This document shows, in pieces, positions 10,040-19,421 of a stretch of 64,000 bases of DNA. Both the position numbers and the translations under genes were made by a program. Numbering within the stretch: the first letter of the stretch is position 1; each line of letters starts with the position of its first letter. The notes below the pieces were generated by a model. It was given only the letters and a program-made list of their open reading frames with translations, was not told where the DNA came from and did not search any database. Source of the stretch: Rhizobium sp. Root1220 (lineage in GTDB: Bacteria; Pseudomonadota; Alphaproteobacteria; Rhizobiales; Rhizobiaceae); the NCBI RefSeq assembly GCF_001426265.1, contig NZ_LMDG01000012.1, positions 372,001 through 436,000 of the forward strand. Direction: 5' to 3'.

Positions 10040-10570
10040 TCACTCGCCCTTGGCGATCTGCACCATGGTGGTCTTGAGCGAGTTCGGCGGCTGGCCCGGA
10101 TCGCCTTCGGTTAAGAAGTCATCGATGACCGGCTTACCGCCCTCATCGATCACCTCGAAGCGCACTGTTGATACCGCCTGCTTGTCCGAACCGTCGTCCA
10201 TGCAGGTCGACTTCTTGAACGTCACGACAACCTCGGTCACGCCGTCGGCGCCAGGCTTCGGAGTGTAAGTAAGGTCCTCCAGCGGGCAGGCGTCCTGACC
10301 GTTGACGATGACATCATAGTCGAAAGGCGAGATTCCATCCTCGTCGGCAGCGGGATTTTGCACCGCTGCCCGATACTTCGTGACGAAGTCCGTGCTGTAG
10401 ATCCGCGCAAGCCTGCTCTCGTCGAAAATGTCGACCCAATCGGCGTCCGTGCCCGACCAGTTCTTGATCGTGGCATCCATGATTTCCTTGACCGGCGCTG
10501 TCGTATCGGCGGCAAATGCTGAAACGGTCAAGCCAAGCAAAAACGGAAAAACGAACGAAATATTTCTCAT
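10040..10570 (-). CDS. Small secreted protein, unknown function
   Basis: The 176-residue product has an N-terminal signal peptide (MRNISFVFPFLLGLTVSAFA, cleavage expected after AFA) and an acidic periplasmic domain with two cysteines (ACPLED, TCMDDG) that could form a disulphide. I do not recognise a named domain. A longer open frame runs upstream, but the ATG at 10570 is the one that gives a clean signal peptide. It is divergent from icd across 188 bp. Confidence 0.7.
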   Translation of the reverse strand: MRNISFVFPFLLGLTVSAFAADTTAPVKEIMDATIKNWSGTDADWVDIFDESRLARIYSTDFVTKYRAAVQNPAADEDGISPFDYDVIVNGQDACPLEDLTYTPKPGADGVTEVVVTFKKSTCMDDGSDKQAVSTVRFEVIDEGGKPVIDDFLTEGDPGQPPNSLKTTMVQIAKGE

Positions 10571-10665
10571 GATCAATGTCCGGGGCCATGGTTTTGGGCG
10601 GAGACTAGCCATTTTCGTTCGCTTGGCAATGCCCGCAAAAACAGACCGTTCTGCCCTGCTTCCGA

Positions 10666-10694
10666 CTTTGCACTCCCGGCACACAATGCTATAG
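10666..10694 (+). promoter_or_regulatory. Candidate promoter for icd
   Basis: CTTTGC (10666-10671), a 17-nt spacer and CTATAG (10689-10694) resemble the rhizobial sigma-70 consensus CTTGAC-N17-CTATAT. The element lies 65 bp before the icd start codon. Confidence 0.45.
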
Positions 10695-10758
10695 CGCACG
10701 GGATTTGATGTCACCCACGCGGGACGCCCGTCCCTCCAAAGCTTCACGAGGCAGATAC

Positions 10759-11970
10759 ATGAAGAAGATCAAGGTCGCCAACCCCGTCGCCGATCTCGAC
10801 GGCGATGAAATGACACGCATCATCTGGCAGCTCATCAAGGATAAGCTGATCCATCCGTATCTCGACCTCGATATCGATTACTTCGACCTCTCCGTCGAAA
10901 ACCGCGACGCCACCAACGATCAGGTAACGATCGACGCCGCCCACGCCATCAAGAAGCACGGCGTCGGTATCAAGTGCGCGACGATCACGCCCGATGAAGA
11001 CCGTGTCAAGGAATTCAACCTGAAGCAGATGTGGAAGAGCCCGAACGGCACGATCCGCAACATCCTCGGCGGCGTCATCTTCCGCGAGCCGATCATCTGC
11101 CAGAACGTTCCGCGTCTGGTTCCCGGCTGGACCAAGCCGATCGTTGTCGGCCGTCATGCTTTCGGCGACCAGTACAAGGCAACCGATTTCAAATTCCCGG
11201 GCAAGGGCAAGCTGTCGATCAAGTTCGTCGGCGAAGACGGCCAGGTGATCGAGAAGGACGTCTTCGACGCCCCCGGCGCCGGCGTTGCCATGGCCATGTA
11301 CAACCTCGACGAATCGATCCGCGAATTCGCTCGCGCCTCTATGATGTACGGCCTGATGCGCAAGTGGCCGGTCTACCTCTCGACCAAGAACACCATCCTC
11401 AAGGCCTATGACGGCCGCTTCAAGGATATCTTCGAAGAGATCTACCAGACCGAGTTCAAGGAAAAGTTCGCCGAAGTCGGCATCACCTACGAACATCGCC
11501 TGATCGACGACATGGTCGCCTCGGCGTTGAAGTGGTCCGGTGGCTACGTCTGGGCCTGCAAGAACTACGACGGCGACGTCCAGTCCGACACCGTTGCCCA
11601 AGGCTTTGGCTCGCTCGGCCTGATGACCTCGGTCCTGCTGTCGCCGGACGGCCGCACGGTCGAAGCCGAAGCGGCTCACGGTACGGTTACCCGCCACTAC
11701 CGCCAGCACCAGAAGGGCCAGGAAACCTCTACGAACTCGATCGCTTCGATCTTTGCCTGGACGCGCGGCCTCGCGCACCGCGCAAAGCTGGACGACAACA
11801 CCGAACTGGCGAACTTCGCAACTACCCTCGAAAAGGTCTGCGTCGATACGGTTGAAGCCGGCTTCATGACCAAGGATCTGGCGCTGCTGATCGGCCCCGA
11901 CCAGCCTTGGCTGTCGACCACTGCTTTCCTCGACAAGATCGACGAGAACCTGCAGAAGGCGATGGCATAA
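10759..11970 (+). CDS. icd: Isocitrate dehydrogenase, NADP-dependent
   Basis: This TCA-cycle enzyme converts isocitrate and NADP+ to 2-oxoglutarate, CO2 and NADPH in the cytosol. The 403-residue product is the eukaryote-like dimeric type found in rhizobia, shown by [12 protein letters not shown] near the N-terminus and the substrate loop [17 protein letters not shown]. The ATG at 10759 has GAGG in front and gives the family N-terminus MKKIKVANP; an in-frame upstream ATG at 10705 would add 18 atypical residues. An intrinsic terminator follows directly. Confidence 0.97.
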   Translation: MKKIKVANPVADLDGDEMTRIIWQLIKDKLIHPYLDLDIDYFDLSVENRDATNDQVTIDAAHAIKKHGVGIKCATITPDEDRVKEFNLKQMWKSPNGTIRNILGGVIFREPIICQNVPRLVPGWTKPIVVGRHAFGDQYKATDFKFPGKGKLSIKFVGEDGQVIEKDVFDAPGAGVAMAMYNLDESIREFARASMMYGLMRKWPVYLSTKNTILKAYDGRFKDIFEEIYQTEFKEKFAEVGITYEHRLIDDMVASALKWSGGYVWACKNYDGDVQSDTVAQGFGSLGLMTSVLLSPDGRTVEAEAAHGTVTRHYRQHQKGQETSTNSIASIFAWTRGLAHRAKLDDNTELANFATTLEKVCVDTVEAGFMTKDLALLIGPDQPWLSTTAFLDKIDENLQKAMA

Positions 11971-11994
11971 GTCGTCTCATATATGCGAACCATA

Positions 11995-12023
11995 CGGCGG
12001 GGATTTCCCCGCCGTTTTCGTTT
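11995..12023 (+). terminator. Intrinsic terminator after icd
   Basis: The arms CGGCGGGGA and CCCCGCCG, with a short TTT loop, are followed by TTTTCGTTT, 24 bp after the icd stop. Confidence 0.85.
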
Positions 12024-12052
12024 CTGGGGACACCATAAGGGGAGCAAGAACA

Positions 12053-12496
12053 ATGATGACGATCCGCCCGCTGCAGCCGTCCGACCGTGCCGCCTGGGAA
12101 CCGCTCTGGCAGGGCTATCAGCGCTTCTACGAGACCGTCATTCCGCCGGAGACCACGGATCTCACATGGAGCCGCTTTAACGAGCCGACCGAAGACATGC
12201 ACGCGCTCGGCGCATTCGATGACACCGGCCACCTGGTCGGAATTGTTCACGCCATCTTCCATCGCTCCACGTGGTTGGCGAAATGGACGTGCTATCTGCA
12301 GGATCTCTACGTCGACGACAGCCAGCGCGGGCTGGGAACCGGTGCTGCTTTGATCGAAGCGGTCGCCGATCTTGCCCGCGAGAATGGTGCTGGGCGTCTT
12401 TACTGGATGACGCACGAGACCAACGCCACTGCGCGAAAACTCTACGATAGGATCGCCTCACGCTCCGGCTTCATTCAATACCGCAAGCCTCTATAG
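12053..12496 (+). CDS. GNAT family N-acetyltransferase
   Basis: The 147-residue protein has the GNAT acetyl-CoA binding motif A, seen as LQDLYVDDSQRGLGTGAALI around residues 83-102. This includes the R/Q-x-x-G-x-G/A pattern (QRGLGTG). A C-terminal motif (NATARKLYDRIASRSGFIQY) is typical of small cytosolic acetyltransferases. The substrate is unknown. GGGGAG lies 8 nt upstream of the start, and a second ATG follows immediately. The gene has its own transcription unit after the icd terminator and may be cotranscribed with the glutathione transferase gene 75 bp downstream. Confidence 0.85.
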   Translation: MMTIRPLQPSDRAAWEPLWQGYQRFYETVIPPETTDLTWSRFNEPTEDMHALGAFDDTGHLVGIVHAIFHRSTWLAKWTCYLQDLYVDDSQRGLGTGAALIEAVADLARENGAGRLYWMTHETNATARKLYDRIASRSGFIQYRKPL

Positions 12497-12571
12497 GCTG
12501 GTGCCGCCGACATACACTCTGGCCGAGTAACGTTCCCGCTCTACTTCTCCCTGAAATCACGGGAGGAGATG

Positions 12572-13198
12572 ATGGCGGAAGACCTGGTATTTTATACAAA
12601 CCCCATGTCGCGTGGCCGCATAGCCCGCTGGATGCTCGAGGAAACCGGCGTGCCATACCGCACCGAACTCCTGACCTTCGGCGAAACCATGAAGGAGCCG
12701 GATTACCTGTCGGTCAATCCGATGGGCAAGGTTCCGGCAATCCGACATCGCGACACGATTGTCACCGAATGTGCCGCGATCTGTGCCTATCTCGCCGAAA
12801 CGTTTCCGGAATCTGGACTTGCCCCGACGCCGAGCGAGCGCGGCGACTATTACCGCTGGATGTTCTTTGCCGCCGGGCCACTGGAGGCAAGCGTCACGCT
12901 CAAGGCGCTGGGTTTCGAGATCCCGAGGGATCGCCTGCGCATGGCCGGCTGCGGAAGCTTCGGCGACGTCATGGGCACCCTCGAAAAGGCGGTGTCGCGC
13001 GCTCCCTATATTGCGGGCGACCGCTTCACGGCCGCGGACGTCTATGTCGGCGCGCATATCGGCTGGGGCCTCGGCTTCGGCAGCATCGAAAAGCGCCAGG
13101 CCTTCGTCGACTATCACGACCGCATCAGCCAGCGCGACGCTTACAGGAGGGCGAACGAACTCGACGACGAGGCCGGCAAGGCCATGCAGGCTGCATAA
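12572..13198 (+). CDS. Glutathione S-transferase family protein
   Basis: The 208-residue cytosolic protein has an N-terminal thioredoxin-like domain (LVFYTNPMSRGRIARWMLEE, then the glutathione-binding region with NPMGKVPAIRH and a TECAAIC segment) and an all-helical C-terminal domain. The serine in the NPMSRG turn is a plausible glutathione-activating residue. Two adjacent ATGs are possible. GGAGG at 12562-12566 is 2 nt from the first and 5 nt from the second, so the second (12572) is preferred. The physiological substrate cannot be told. Confidence 0.88.
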   Translation: MAEDLVFYTNPMSRGRIARWMLEETGVPYRTELLTFGETMKEPDYLSVNPMGKVPAIRHRDTIVTECAAICAYLAETFPESGLAPTPSERGDYYRWMFFAAGPLEASVTLKALGFEIPRDRLRMAGCGSFGDVMGTLEKAVSRAPYIAGDRFTAADVYVGAHIGWGLGFGSIEKRQAFVDYHDRISQRDAYRRANELDDEAGKAMQAA

Positions 13199-13356
13199 GC
13201 GGCCAGTCAGGCCAGACCAGGGCAAGGGCAGTCGGCACCTCATGCAAATACGATCCGTTGCACGAGGCCAAAGCCCCTCTGAAAAATCCGACTGAATTTG
13301 CCAACCTGTAAAGAGAAAGCCGGAGACCAGCGCCGACTTCCCGCTTGATCGGCTAC

Positions 13357-16017
13357 TCAGCTCGCCATGGCGACGGCGACAGCCTCGATCGCATCGTCCG
13401 CCTTCGAGCCATCCGGGCCACCGGCCTGCGCCATATCAGGGCGACCGCCGCCGCCCTTGCCACCGAGAGCGGCAGACGCAACCCGCACCAGATCTACGGC
13501 GCTGAAACGACCGATCAGATCCGGCGTCACGGCAACCACCGCGCTCGCCTTGCCGTCATCGGACACACCGATCAATGCCACGACGCCCGAACCGAGGCTG
13601 GCCTTGCCGTCATCGGCAAGACCCTTCAGGTCCTTCGGATCGACGCCCGAAATCGCCTTGCCGAGGAACTTGACGCCGCCGACCTCGCGAACAGCATCTT
13701 CAGAGCCGCCCTGCCCGCCGCCCATGGCAAGCTTGCGCTTGGCATCGGCCAGCTCTTTTTCCAGCTTGCGGCGGTCGTCCATCAGCGCTTCGACGCGCGA
13801 CAGCACTTCTCCCGGCTGCACCTTCAGCGCGCCGGCCAGAGCCTTCACCCGCTCGTCCTGCTCGGCGAGATAGGCACGCGCCGCCTCGCCGGTCACCGCC
13901 TCGATGCGGCGCACGCCGGAGCTGACGGCGCTGTCGCCGAGAATACGCACCAGGCCAATGTCACCGGTCGCAGACACGTGTGTGCCACCGCAGAGTTCGA
14001 TCGAATACGGCTTACCAGTCTTGGCACCGTGCAGGCCCTGGCCCATGGCCACGACACGCACTTCATCGCCATACTTCTCACCGAACAGCGCCATGGCGCC
14101 TTCGGCGCGGGCGTCGTCGACGCTCATCAGACGTGTTGTCACCGGCGAGTTCTGCAGGATGATCTCGTTGGCCATATCCTCGACCACCTTGAGTTCTTCC
14201 GCCGACATCGGCTTCGGGTGCGAAACGTCGAAGCGCAGGCGATCCGGCGTCACCAGCGAGCCCTTCTGGGCGACATGGTGGCCCAGCACCTCGCGCAGCG
14301 CTTCATGCAGAAGATGCGTTGCCGAGTGGTTGGCGCGGATATGCGAGCGGCGGGCGTGATCGACGGTCATCGCCACGGCGTCGCCAGCCTTGATCGTGCC
14401 CTCGACGACGGTGCCGATATGCACGAACAGTCCTTCGCCACGCTTCTGCGTGTCTGTGACCTCGACCTTGCCACTGTCCGACGAAACGATCCCGGCATCG
14501 CCCATCTGGCCACCGGATTCGCCATAGAACGGCGTCTGGGTGACGACGATCTGGACCTTGTCTCCGCTGGCAGCGCTTTCAACCGATGCGCCGTCCTTGA
14601 CAATCGCCTGTACCACGCCTTCGGCGGTTTCGGTGTCGTAGCCGAGGAATTCCGTCGCACCATGCTTGTCGCGCAGCTCGAACCAGATGGTTTCGGTCGC
14701 CTTGTCGCCGGAGCCGGCCCAATGCGAACGGGCCTCGGCCTTCTGCCGTTCCATTGCATCGGTGAAGCCACTGAGATCGACATTGATTTCGCGGGCGCGC
14801 AGGGCGTCCTGCGTCAGGTCGAGCGGGAAGCCATAGGTGTCGTAGAGCTTGAAGGCGGTCTCGCCGTCGAGCATGTCGCCCTTGCCCAACGTCGTCGTCG
14901 CATCCGACAGCAACGACAGGCCGCGCTTCAGCGTCGTGCGGAACTTGGTTTCCTCGAGCTTCAGCGTCTCGGTGATCAGCGCCTCGGCCCGCACCAGTTC
15001 CGGATAGGCACGGCCCATCTGCTGGATCAGCGCCGGCAGCAGCTTCCACATTAGCGGCTCACGGGCGCCGAGCAACTCGGCGTGGCGCATGGCGCGGCGC
15101 ATGATGCGGCGCAGAACGTAACCGCGACCTTCGGCGGACGGCAGTACGCCGTCGGCAATTAGGAAGGCCGACGAACGCAGATGGTCGGCGATGACCCGGT
15201 GGCTGGCACGCTGCTCGCCTTCGGCCTTGACGCCGGTGGCTTCTTCGGACGCCGCAATCAGCGCCCGGAACAGGTCGATGTCGTAGTTGTCATGCTGGCC
15301 CTGCAGCAGCGCGGCCACACGCTCGAGACCCATGCCGGTATCGATCGACGGCCGCGGCAGGTCGACACGCTCTTCCTTGGTGATCTGCTCGTACTGCATG
15401 AAGACGAGGTTCCAGATCTCGATGAAACGGTCGCCATCTTCCTCAGGCGAGCCGGGAGGTCCGCCCCATATGTGATCGCCGTGATCGTAGAATATCTCGG
15501 AACAGGGACCGCAGGGACCGGTATCGCCCATCGCCCAGAAGTTGTCGCTGGTCGGGATGCGGATGATCCTGTCGTCGGTCAGGCCGGCGATCTTCTTCCA
15601 GAGACCGAAGGCTTCGTCATCCGTGTGATAGACGGTGACCAGCAGGCGCTTGGCATCGATGCCGAACTCCTTGGTGATCAGGGTCCAGGCATGCTCGATC
15701 GCCTGCTCCTTGAAATAATCACCAAAGGAGAAATTACCTAGCATTTCGAAGAAGGTATGGTGACGGGCGGTGTAGCCGACATTGTCGAGGTCGTTATGCT
15801 TGCCACCGGCGCGCACGCACTTTTGCGCCGTCGATGCTGTTTTGTAGGGACGCTGCTCCAGACCGGTGAACACGTTCTTGAACTGCACCATGCCGGCATT
15901 GGTAAACATCAGCGTTGGGTCATTGCGCGGCACGAGCGGGCTGGACGAAACGATCTCGTGGCCGTTCTTCTTGAAGTAGTCGAGGAAGGTCGACCGGATT
16001 TCGTTCACACCGCTCAT
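13357..16017 (-). CDS. alaS: Alanyl-tRNA synthetase
   Basis: This enzyme charges tRNA-Ala and edits mischarged Ser/Gly. The 886-residue product has the usual length and domain order: class II catalytic domain at the N-terminus (with [17 protein letters not shown]), then the tRNA recognition region. The editing domain carries HSATHLLH and [11 protein letters not shown], and the C-Ala domain ends in a Gly-rich stretch. The ATG at 16017 with AAGGG in front gives the normal [15 protein letters not shown] start; an ATG 8 codons earlier has no such support. It lies downstream of recA on the same strand but behind a strong terminator. Confidence 0.97.
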   Translation of the reverse strand: MSGVNEIRSTFLDYFKKNGHEIVSSSPLVPRNDPTLMFTNAGMVQFKNVFTGLEQRPYKTASTAQKCVRAGGKHNDLDNVGYTARHHTFFEMLGNFSFGDYFKEQAIEHAWTLITKEFGIDAKRLLVTVYHTDDEAFGLWKKIAGLTDDRIIRIPTSDNFWAMGDTGPCGPCSEIFYDHGDHIWGGPPGSPEEDGDRFIEIWNLVFMQYEQITKEERVDLPRPSIDTGMGLERVAALLQGQHDNYDIDLFRALIAASEEATGVKAEGEQRASHRVIADHLRSSAFLIADGVLPSAEGRGYVLRRIMRRAMRHAELLGAREPLMWKLLPALIQQMGRAYPELVRAEALITETLKLEETKFRTTLKRGLSLLSDATTTLGKGDMLDGETAFKLYDTYGFPLDLTQDALRAREINVDLSGFTDAMERQKAEARSHWAGSGDKATETIWFELRDKHGATEFLGYDTETAEGVVQAIVKDGASVESAASGDKVQIVVTQTPFYGESGGQMGDAGIVSSDSGKVEVTDTQKRGEGLFVHIGTVVEGTIKAGDAVAMTVDHARRSHIRANHSATHLLHEALREVLGHHVAQKGSLVTPDRLRFDVSHPKPMSAEELKVVEDMANEIILQNSPVTTRLMSVDDARAEGAMALFGEKYGDEVRVVAMGQGLHGAKTGKPYSIELCGGTHVSATGDIGLVRILGDSAVSSGVRRIEAVTGEAARAYLAEQDERVKALAGALKVQPGEVLSRVEALMDDRRKLEKELADAKRKLAMGGGQGGSEDAVREVGGVKFLGKAISGVDPKDLKGLADDGKASLGSGVVALIGVSDDGKASAVVAVTPDLIGRFSAVDLVRVASAALGGKGGGGRPDMAQAGGPDGSKADDAIEAVAVAMAS

Positions 16018-16103
16018 GCTATGCCCTTCAGTGCTGCCCAAGGCAGGTCAAATCTTGAAAATTCAGTGGCTTTTATCGCCCGCGTTAACCACTGTCCAGC
16101 AGA

Positions 16104-16147
16104 CAAACAAAACCGGCCGCATTCTGGTCAAGGAATGCAGCCGGTTC
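16104..16147 (-). terminator. Intrinsic terminator after recA
   Basis: On the minus strand a long stem (AACCGGCTGCATTC pairing with GAATGCGGCCGGTT, one mismatch) is followed by TTGTTTGT. It lies between the recA stop and the alaS start. Confidence 0.85.
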
Positions 16148-16173
16148 TGAACTATTCAGCGACAGTTGAAGGC

Positions 16174-17250
16174 TTATTCGCCGTCCGCATCATTGGCATC
16201 AGGACCGCCATTCTGCAGCTTCTCGGCGAGCAGGCCGGCATTCTGGCGGATCGACGTCTCGATCTCGCGCATCACCTCGGGATTGTCGCGCAAGAAGATC
16301 TTGGCGTTCTCGCGACCCTGCCCGAGCCGCTGGCTGTTGTAGGAGAACCAGGCACCCGACTTCTCGACGATCCCGGCCTTGACGCCGAGGTCGACCAGTT
16401 CGCCGGTCTTCGAGACGCCTTCGCCATACATGATGTCGAATTCGACCTGCTTGAACGGAGGGGCCATCTTGTTCTTGACGACCTTGACGCGCGTCTGGTT
16501 GCCGATCACCTCTTCTCGTTCCTTGACCGCACCGATACGGCGAATGTCGAGGCGAACCGATGCATAGAACTTCAGCGCGTTACCACCCGTCGTCGTTTCG
16601 GGGGAGCCGAACATGACGCCGATCTTCATGCGGATCTGGTTGATGAAGATCACCATGGTCTTCGATTTCGAGATCGAAGCCGTCAGTTTGCGAAGCGCCT
16701 GGCTCATCAATCGTGCCTGAAGACCAGGCAGGCTGTCGCCCATTTCGCCTTCGATTTCAGCACGCGGCGTCAATGCAGCAACCGAGTCCACCACAAGCAC
16801 GTCAACCGCACCGGATCGGACCAGCGTATCGGTGATTTCGAGCGCCTGCTCACCAGTATCAGGCTGGGAGATCAGAAGATTGTGCAGATCGACGCCCAGC
16901 TTGCGGGCATAGACCGGATCAAGCGCGTGTTCGGCATCGACGAAAGCGCAGATGCCGCCCTTCTTCTGGGCTTCTGCGATGGTCTGCAGCGCCAGCGTCG
17001 TCTTGCCCGAGCTTTCCGGTCCGTAAATCTCGACGATGCGGCCCTTGGGAAGTCCGCCGATACCAAGCGCGATATCGAGCCCGAGCGAGCCCGTCGAAAC
17101 CGTCTCGATCTCGACCACGCTCTCGTTCGAGCCCAGCTTCATGATAGAGCCCTTGCCGAACGACCGCTCTATCTGTGAGAGTGCCGCTTCAAGTGCCTTG
17201 CTTTTGTCCACCGATTTGTCCTCTACGAGCCGCAATGTATTCTGTGACAT
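16174..17250 (-). CDS. recA: Recombinase RecA
   Basis: This is the DNA strand-exchange protein and LexA coprotease of the SOS response. The 358-residue product has Walker A GPESSGKT at residues 77-84, the [10 protein letters not shown] segment, Walker B LVVVDSVAA and loop L2 around [20 protein letters not shown]. The frame stays open upstream, but the ATG at 17250 gives the standard N-terminus. An exact rhizobial SOS operator lies 60-74 bp upstream, and a strong terminator follows the gene. Confidence 0.98.
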   Translation of the reverse strand: MSQNTLRLVEDKSVDKSKALEAALSQIERSFGKGSIMKLGSNESVVEIETVSTGSLGLDIALGIGGLPKGRIVEIYGPESSGKTTLALQTIAEAQKKGGICAFVDAEHALDPVYARKLGVDLHNLLISQPDTGEQALEITDTLVRSGAVDVLVVDSVAALTPRAEIEGEMGDSLPGLQARLMSQALRKLTASISKSKTMVIFINQIRMKIGVMFGSPETTTGGNALKFYASVRLDIRRIGAVKEREEVIGNQTRVKVVKNKMAPPFKQVEFDIMYGEGVSKTGELVDLGVKAGIVEKSGAWFSYNSQRLGQGRENAKIFLRDNPEVMREIETSIRQNAGLLAEKLQNGGPDANDADGE

Positions 17251-17309
17251 TCGATCCACCTTTAGGTTATTGAAGCCGCTCAAGCAATGTCGCCGCCGAT
17301 GTGGATTTT

Positions 17310-17324
17310 GTACCGGATTTGTTC
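17310..17324 (-). promoter_or_regulatory. SOS operator (LexA box) of recA
   Basis: The minus strand reads GAAC-AAATCCG-GTAC. This is the GAAC-N7-GTAC operator that mutational work established for Rhizobium etli recA, and it lies 60-74 bp upstream of the recA start codon. Confidence 0.88.
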
Positions 17325-17490
17325 TCATTGCGCAAGTGTCGCTCAAATAATTGAAAGAAAAAGGTAAACCTGCCTGTGTTCTACATTTGTTTTATCGGCG
17401 GAAAGCAACGGCTTATGCCGAAGTTGGTTGGCGACCAGCCCGCCGTTTCAGCGCGGCGATTCGTGTCATCCACAGCGGTGGAGCGCTGAG

Positions 17491-18435
17491 ATGAGCCAGA
17501 AGATCCTGGTTCTCGGCGGCGCTCACATTGATCGCCGTGGTCGCATCTCCGGTACCACCGCAGTCGGCGCCAGTAATCCCGGAGCGTGGTTCGAAGAACC
17601 CGGCGGCGGCGGCTTCAACGCAGCACGCAACCTCGCGCGCCTCGGGTTCGACGTGACCATGATTTCACCCCGCGGTGGCGATCCCACCGGTGAAATGGTC
17701 AGTGAGGCAGCCGATTTTGCCGGCGTCAATTACCGCCCCTTTGTCTTCCTGGATCGCAAGACGCCAAGCTATACGGCGATCATCGAGCGTGACGGCAATC
17801 TGGTGATCGCCCTGGCGGATATGGATCTCTATCGCATGTTCGTGCCGCGGCGGCTGTCGATACGTGCCGTGCGCGACGCATTCGCGGCAACTGATTTCAT
17901 TCTTTTCGACGCCAACCTGCCGGAAGAAACGCTTGCCTCCATCGTCTCGCGCGCCAAGGCACTGGAAAAGCCGGTCGGAGCGATTGCCATCTCGCCGGCC
18001 AAGGCGGTCAAGTTGAGGCCCTGTGTCGCGGGAATTGACTATCTGTTCCTGAACGAAGCCGAGGCGGCGGCGCTGACCGGCGAGCGCCCCAATGATCCGT
18101 CGCATTGGCCATCACTCCTAGGTGACATCGGCGTCCGAGGCGGCGTCGTGACGCGTGGACAACGCGAGCTGATTGGCTTTGCCGGCGGCCGGGTGGTGGC
18201 GCTACAACCCGCGGGCGTCGAGGACGTCGCCGACGTTACCGGTGCGGGCGACTCGCTGGCAGCTGGCGTCATCTCCGCGGTGATGAGAGGACTACGGCTT
18301 GAAGACGCCGTGCGCGAAGGTGCTGCCGCAGCCGCCCTGACCGTTCAGTCGCCTCACGCGGTCAACGAGAACCTGTCCGCCGATATGCTCCAACAAGCGC
18401 TGGCCCTTGTTCCGCAGACGAGAATTGTGCATTGA
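17491..18435 (+). CDS. psuK: Pseudouridine kinase, PfkB family
   Basis: This is a sugar kinase of the ribokinase/PfkB fold with 314 residues. It has the N-terminal GG-containing signature (EPGGGGFNAARNLARLG) and the C-terminal ATP/catalytic motif DVTGAGDSLAAGV, whose Asp is the catalytic base. The next gene, psuG, cleaves pseudouridine 5'-phosphate, so phosphorylation of pseudouridine is the likely activity. The ATG at 17491 has GGAG upstream. It is divergent from recA across 240 bp. Confidence 0.88.
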   Translation: MSQKILVLGGAHIDRRGRISGTTAVGASNPGAWFEEPGGGGFNAARNLARLGFDVTMISPRGGDPTGEMVSEAADFAGVNYRPFVFLDRKTPSYTAIIERDGNLVIALADMDLYRMFVPRRLSIRAVRDAFAATDFILFDANLPEETLASIVSRAKALEKPVGAIAISPAKAVKLRPCVAGIDYLFLNEAEAAALTGERPNDPSHWPSLLGDIGVRGGVVTRGQRELIGFAGGRVVALQPAGVEDVADVTGAGDSLAAGVISAVMRGLRLEDAVREGAAAAALTVQSPHAVNENLSADMLQQALALVPQTRIVH

Positions 18436-18464
18436 ACCGCAATACCGACGAAGTGGAAAAGACG

Positions 18465-19391
18465 ATGACGAAGCCATTCTCCCCCCTCCTGCCGATCGCC
18501 TATTCGAAGGAAGTTGCGAGTGCCAAGCAGCGCGGTGCGCCGATCGTGGCCCTTGAATCGACGATCATCACCCATGGCATGCCCTACCCCGGCAACATCG
18601 AAATGGCGCGCAGCGTCGAGTCGATCATCCGTGACCAAGGCGCGGTTCCTGCGACCATCGCAGTTATCCACGGCACGCTGCATGTCGGGCTCGAAGCCGC
18701 AGAGCTGGAGCAATTGGCGCAGGCGAAGGACGTGCTGAAGGTTTCGCGGGCCGATCTCGCCTTCGCGATCGCCGAGCGCCGCCATGGCGCCACCACGGTT
18801 GCGGCGACGATGATCGCCGCCGCCGGCGCCGGCATCAAGGTCTTTGCCACCGGTGGTATCGGCGGCGTCCATCGCGGCGCCGAAGATAGCTTCGACATTT
18901 CCGCTGACCTCGAGGAGCTGGGGCGTACCTGTGTCATCGTCGTCTGCGCCGGTGCCAAGGCGATCCTGGACATTCCGAAAACGCTCGAAGTACTGGAAAC
19001 GGCGGGCGTCCCGGTGGTCACCTATGAAAGCGAGGAATTTCCTGCCTTCTGGTCGCGTGCCTCTGGATTGCGCAGCCCGTTGACGCTGAACAGCCCGGCC
19101 GCAATCGCCAATTTCCAGACGGTTCGCGAGCAACTCGGCATCGACGGCGGCATGCTCGTTGCCAACCCCGTGCCGGAGGCGGACGAAATTCCGCGCGAGG
19201 AAATGGAGATCTACATCGAGCGTGCGCTCGACAGCGCCGAGCGCGACGAAATCAGTGGCAAGGAGGTGACGCCGTACCTCCTCAGCACCATCTTCGACCT
19301 GACCGACGGACAGAGCCTCAAAACCAATATCGCACTTGTCGAAAACAACGCCCGCCTGGCGGCCGAAATCGCGGTCGCCCTTGGCGAGTGA
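18465..19391 (+). CDS. psuG: Pseudouridine-5'-phosphate glycosidase
   Basis: This enzyme splits pseudouridine 5'-phosphate reversibly into uracil and ribose 5-phosphate, completing pseudouridine salvage. The 308-residue product shows the PsuG family segments VALESTIITHGMPYP, FATGGIGGVHRG, VPVVTYESEEFPAF and the C-terminal KTNIALVENNARLAAEIA. A TTG at 18432 overlapping the psuK stop could extend it by 11 codons, but the ATG at 18465 with GGAAAAG in front fits the family length of about 310. It forms a two-gene operon with psuK. Confidence 0.93.
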   Translation: MTKPFSPLLPIAYSKEVASAKQRGAPIVALESTIITHGMPYPGNIEMARSVESIIRDQGAVPATIAVIHGTLHVGLEAAELEQLAQAKDVLKVSRADLAFAIAERRHGATTVAATMIAAAGAGIKVFATGGIGGVHRGAEDSFDISADLEELGRTCVIVVCAGAKAILDIPKTLEVLETAGVPVVTYESEEFPAFWSRASGLRSPLTLNSPAAIANFQTVREQLGIDGGMLVANPVPEADEIPREEMEIYIERALDSAERDEISGKEVTPYLLSTIFDLTDGQSLKTNIALVENNARLAAEIAVALGE

Positions 19392-19421
19392 TCAATCCGG
19401 GGAGGCGTTGCCGCGCCTCCC

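Noticed and set aside
13345-15054. 569-codon plus-strand open frame opposite alaS
   Set aside because: High-GC antisense shadow of alaS; composition is low in hydrophobic structure and no family is recognisable.
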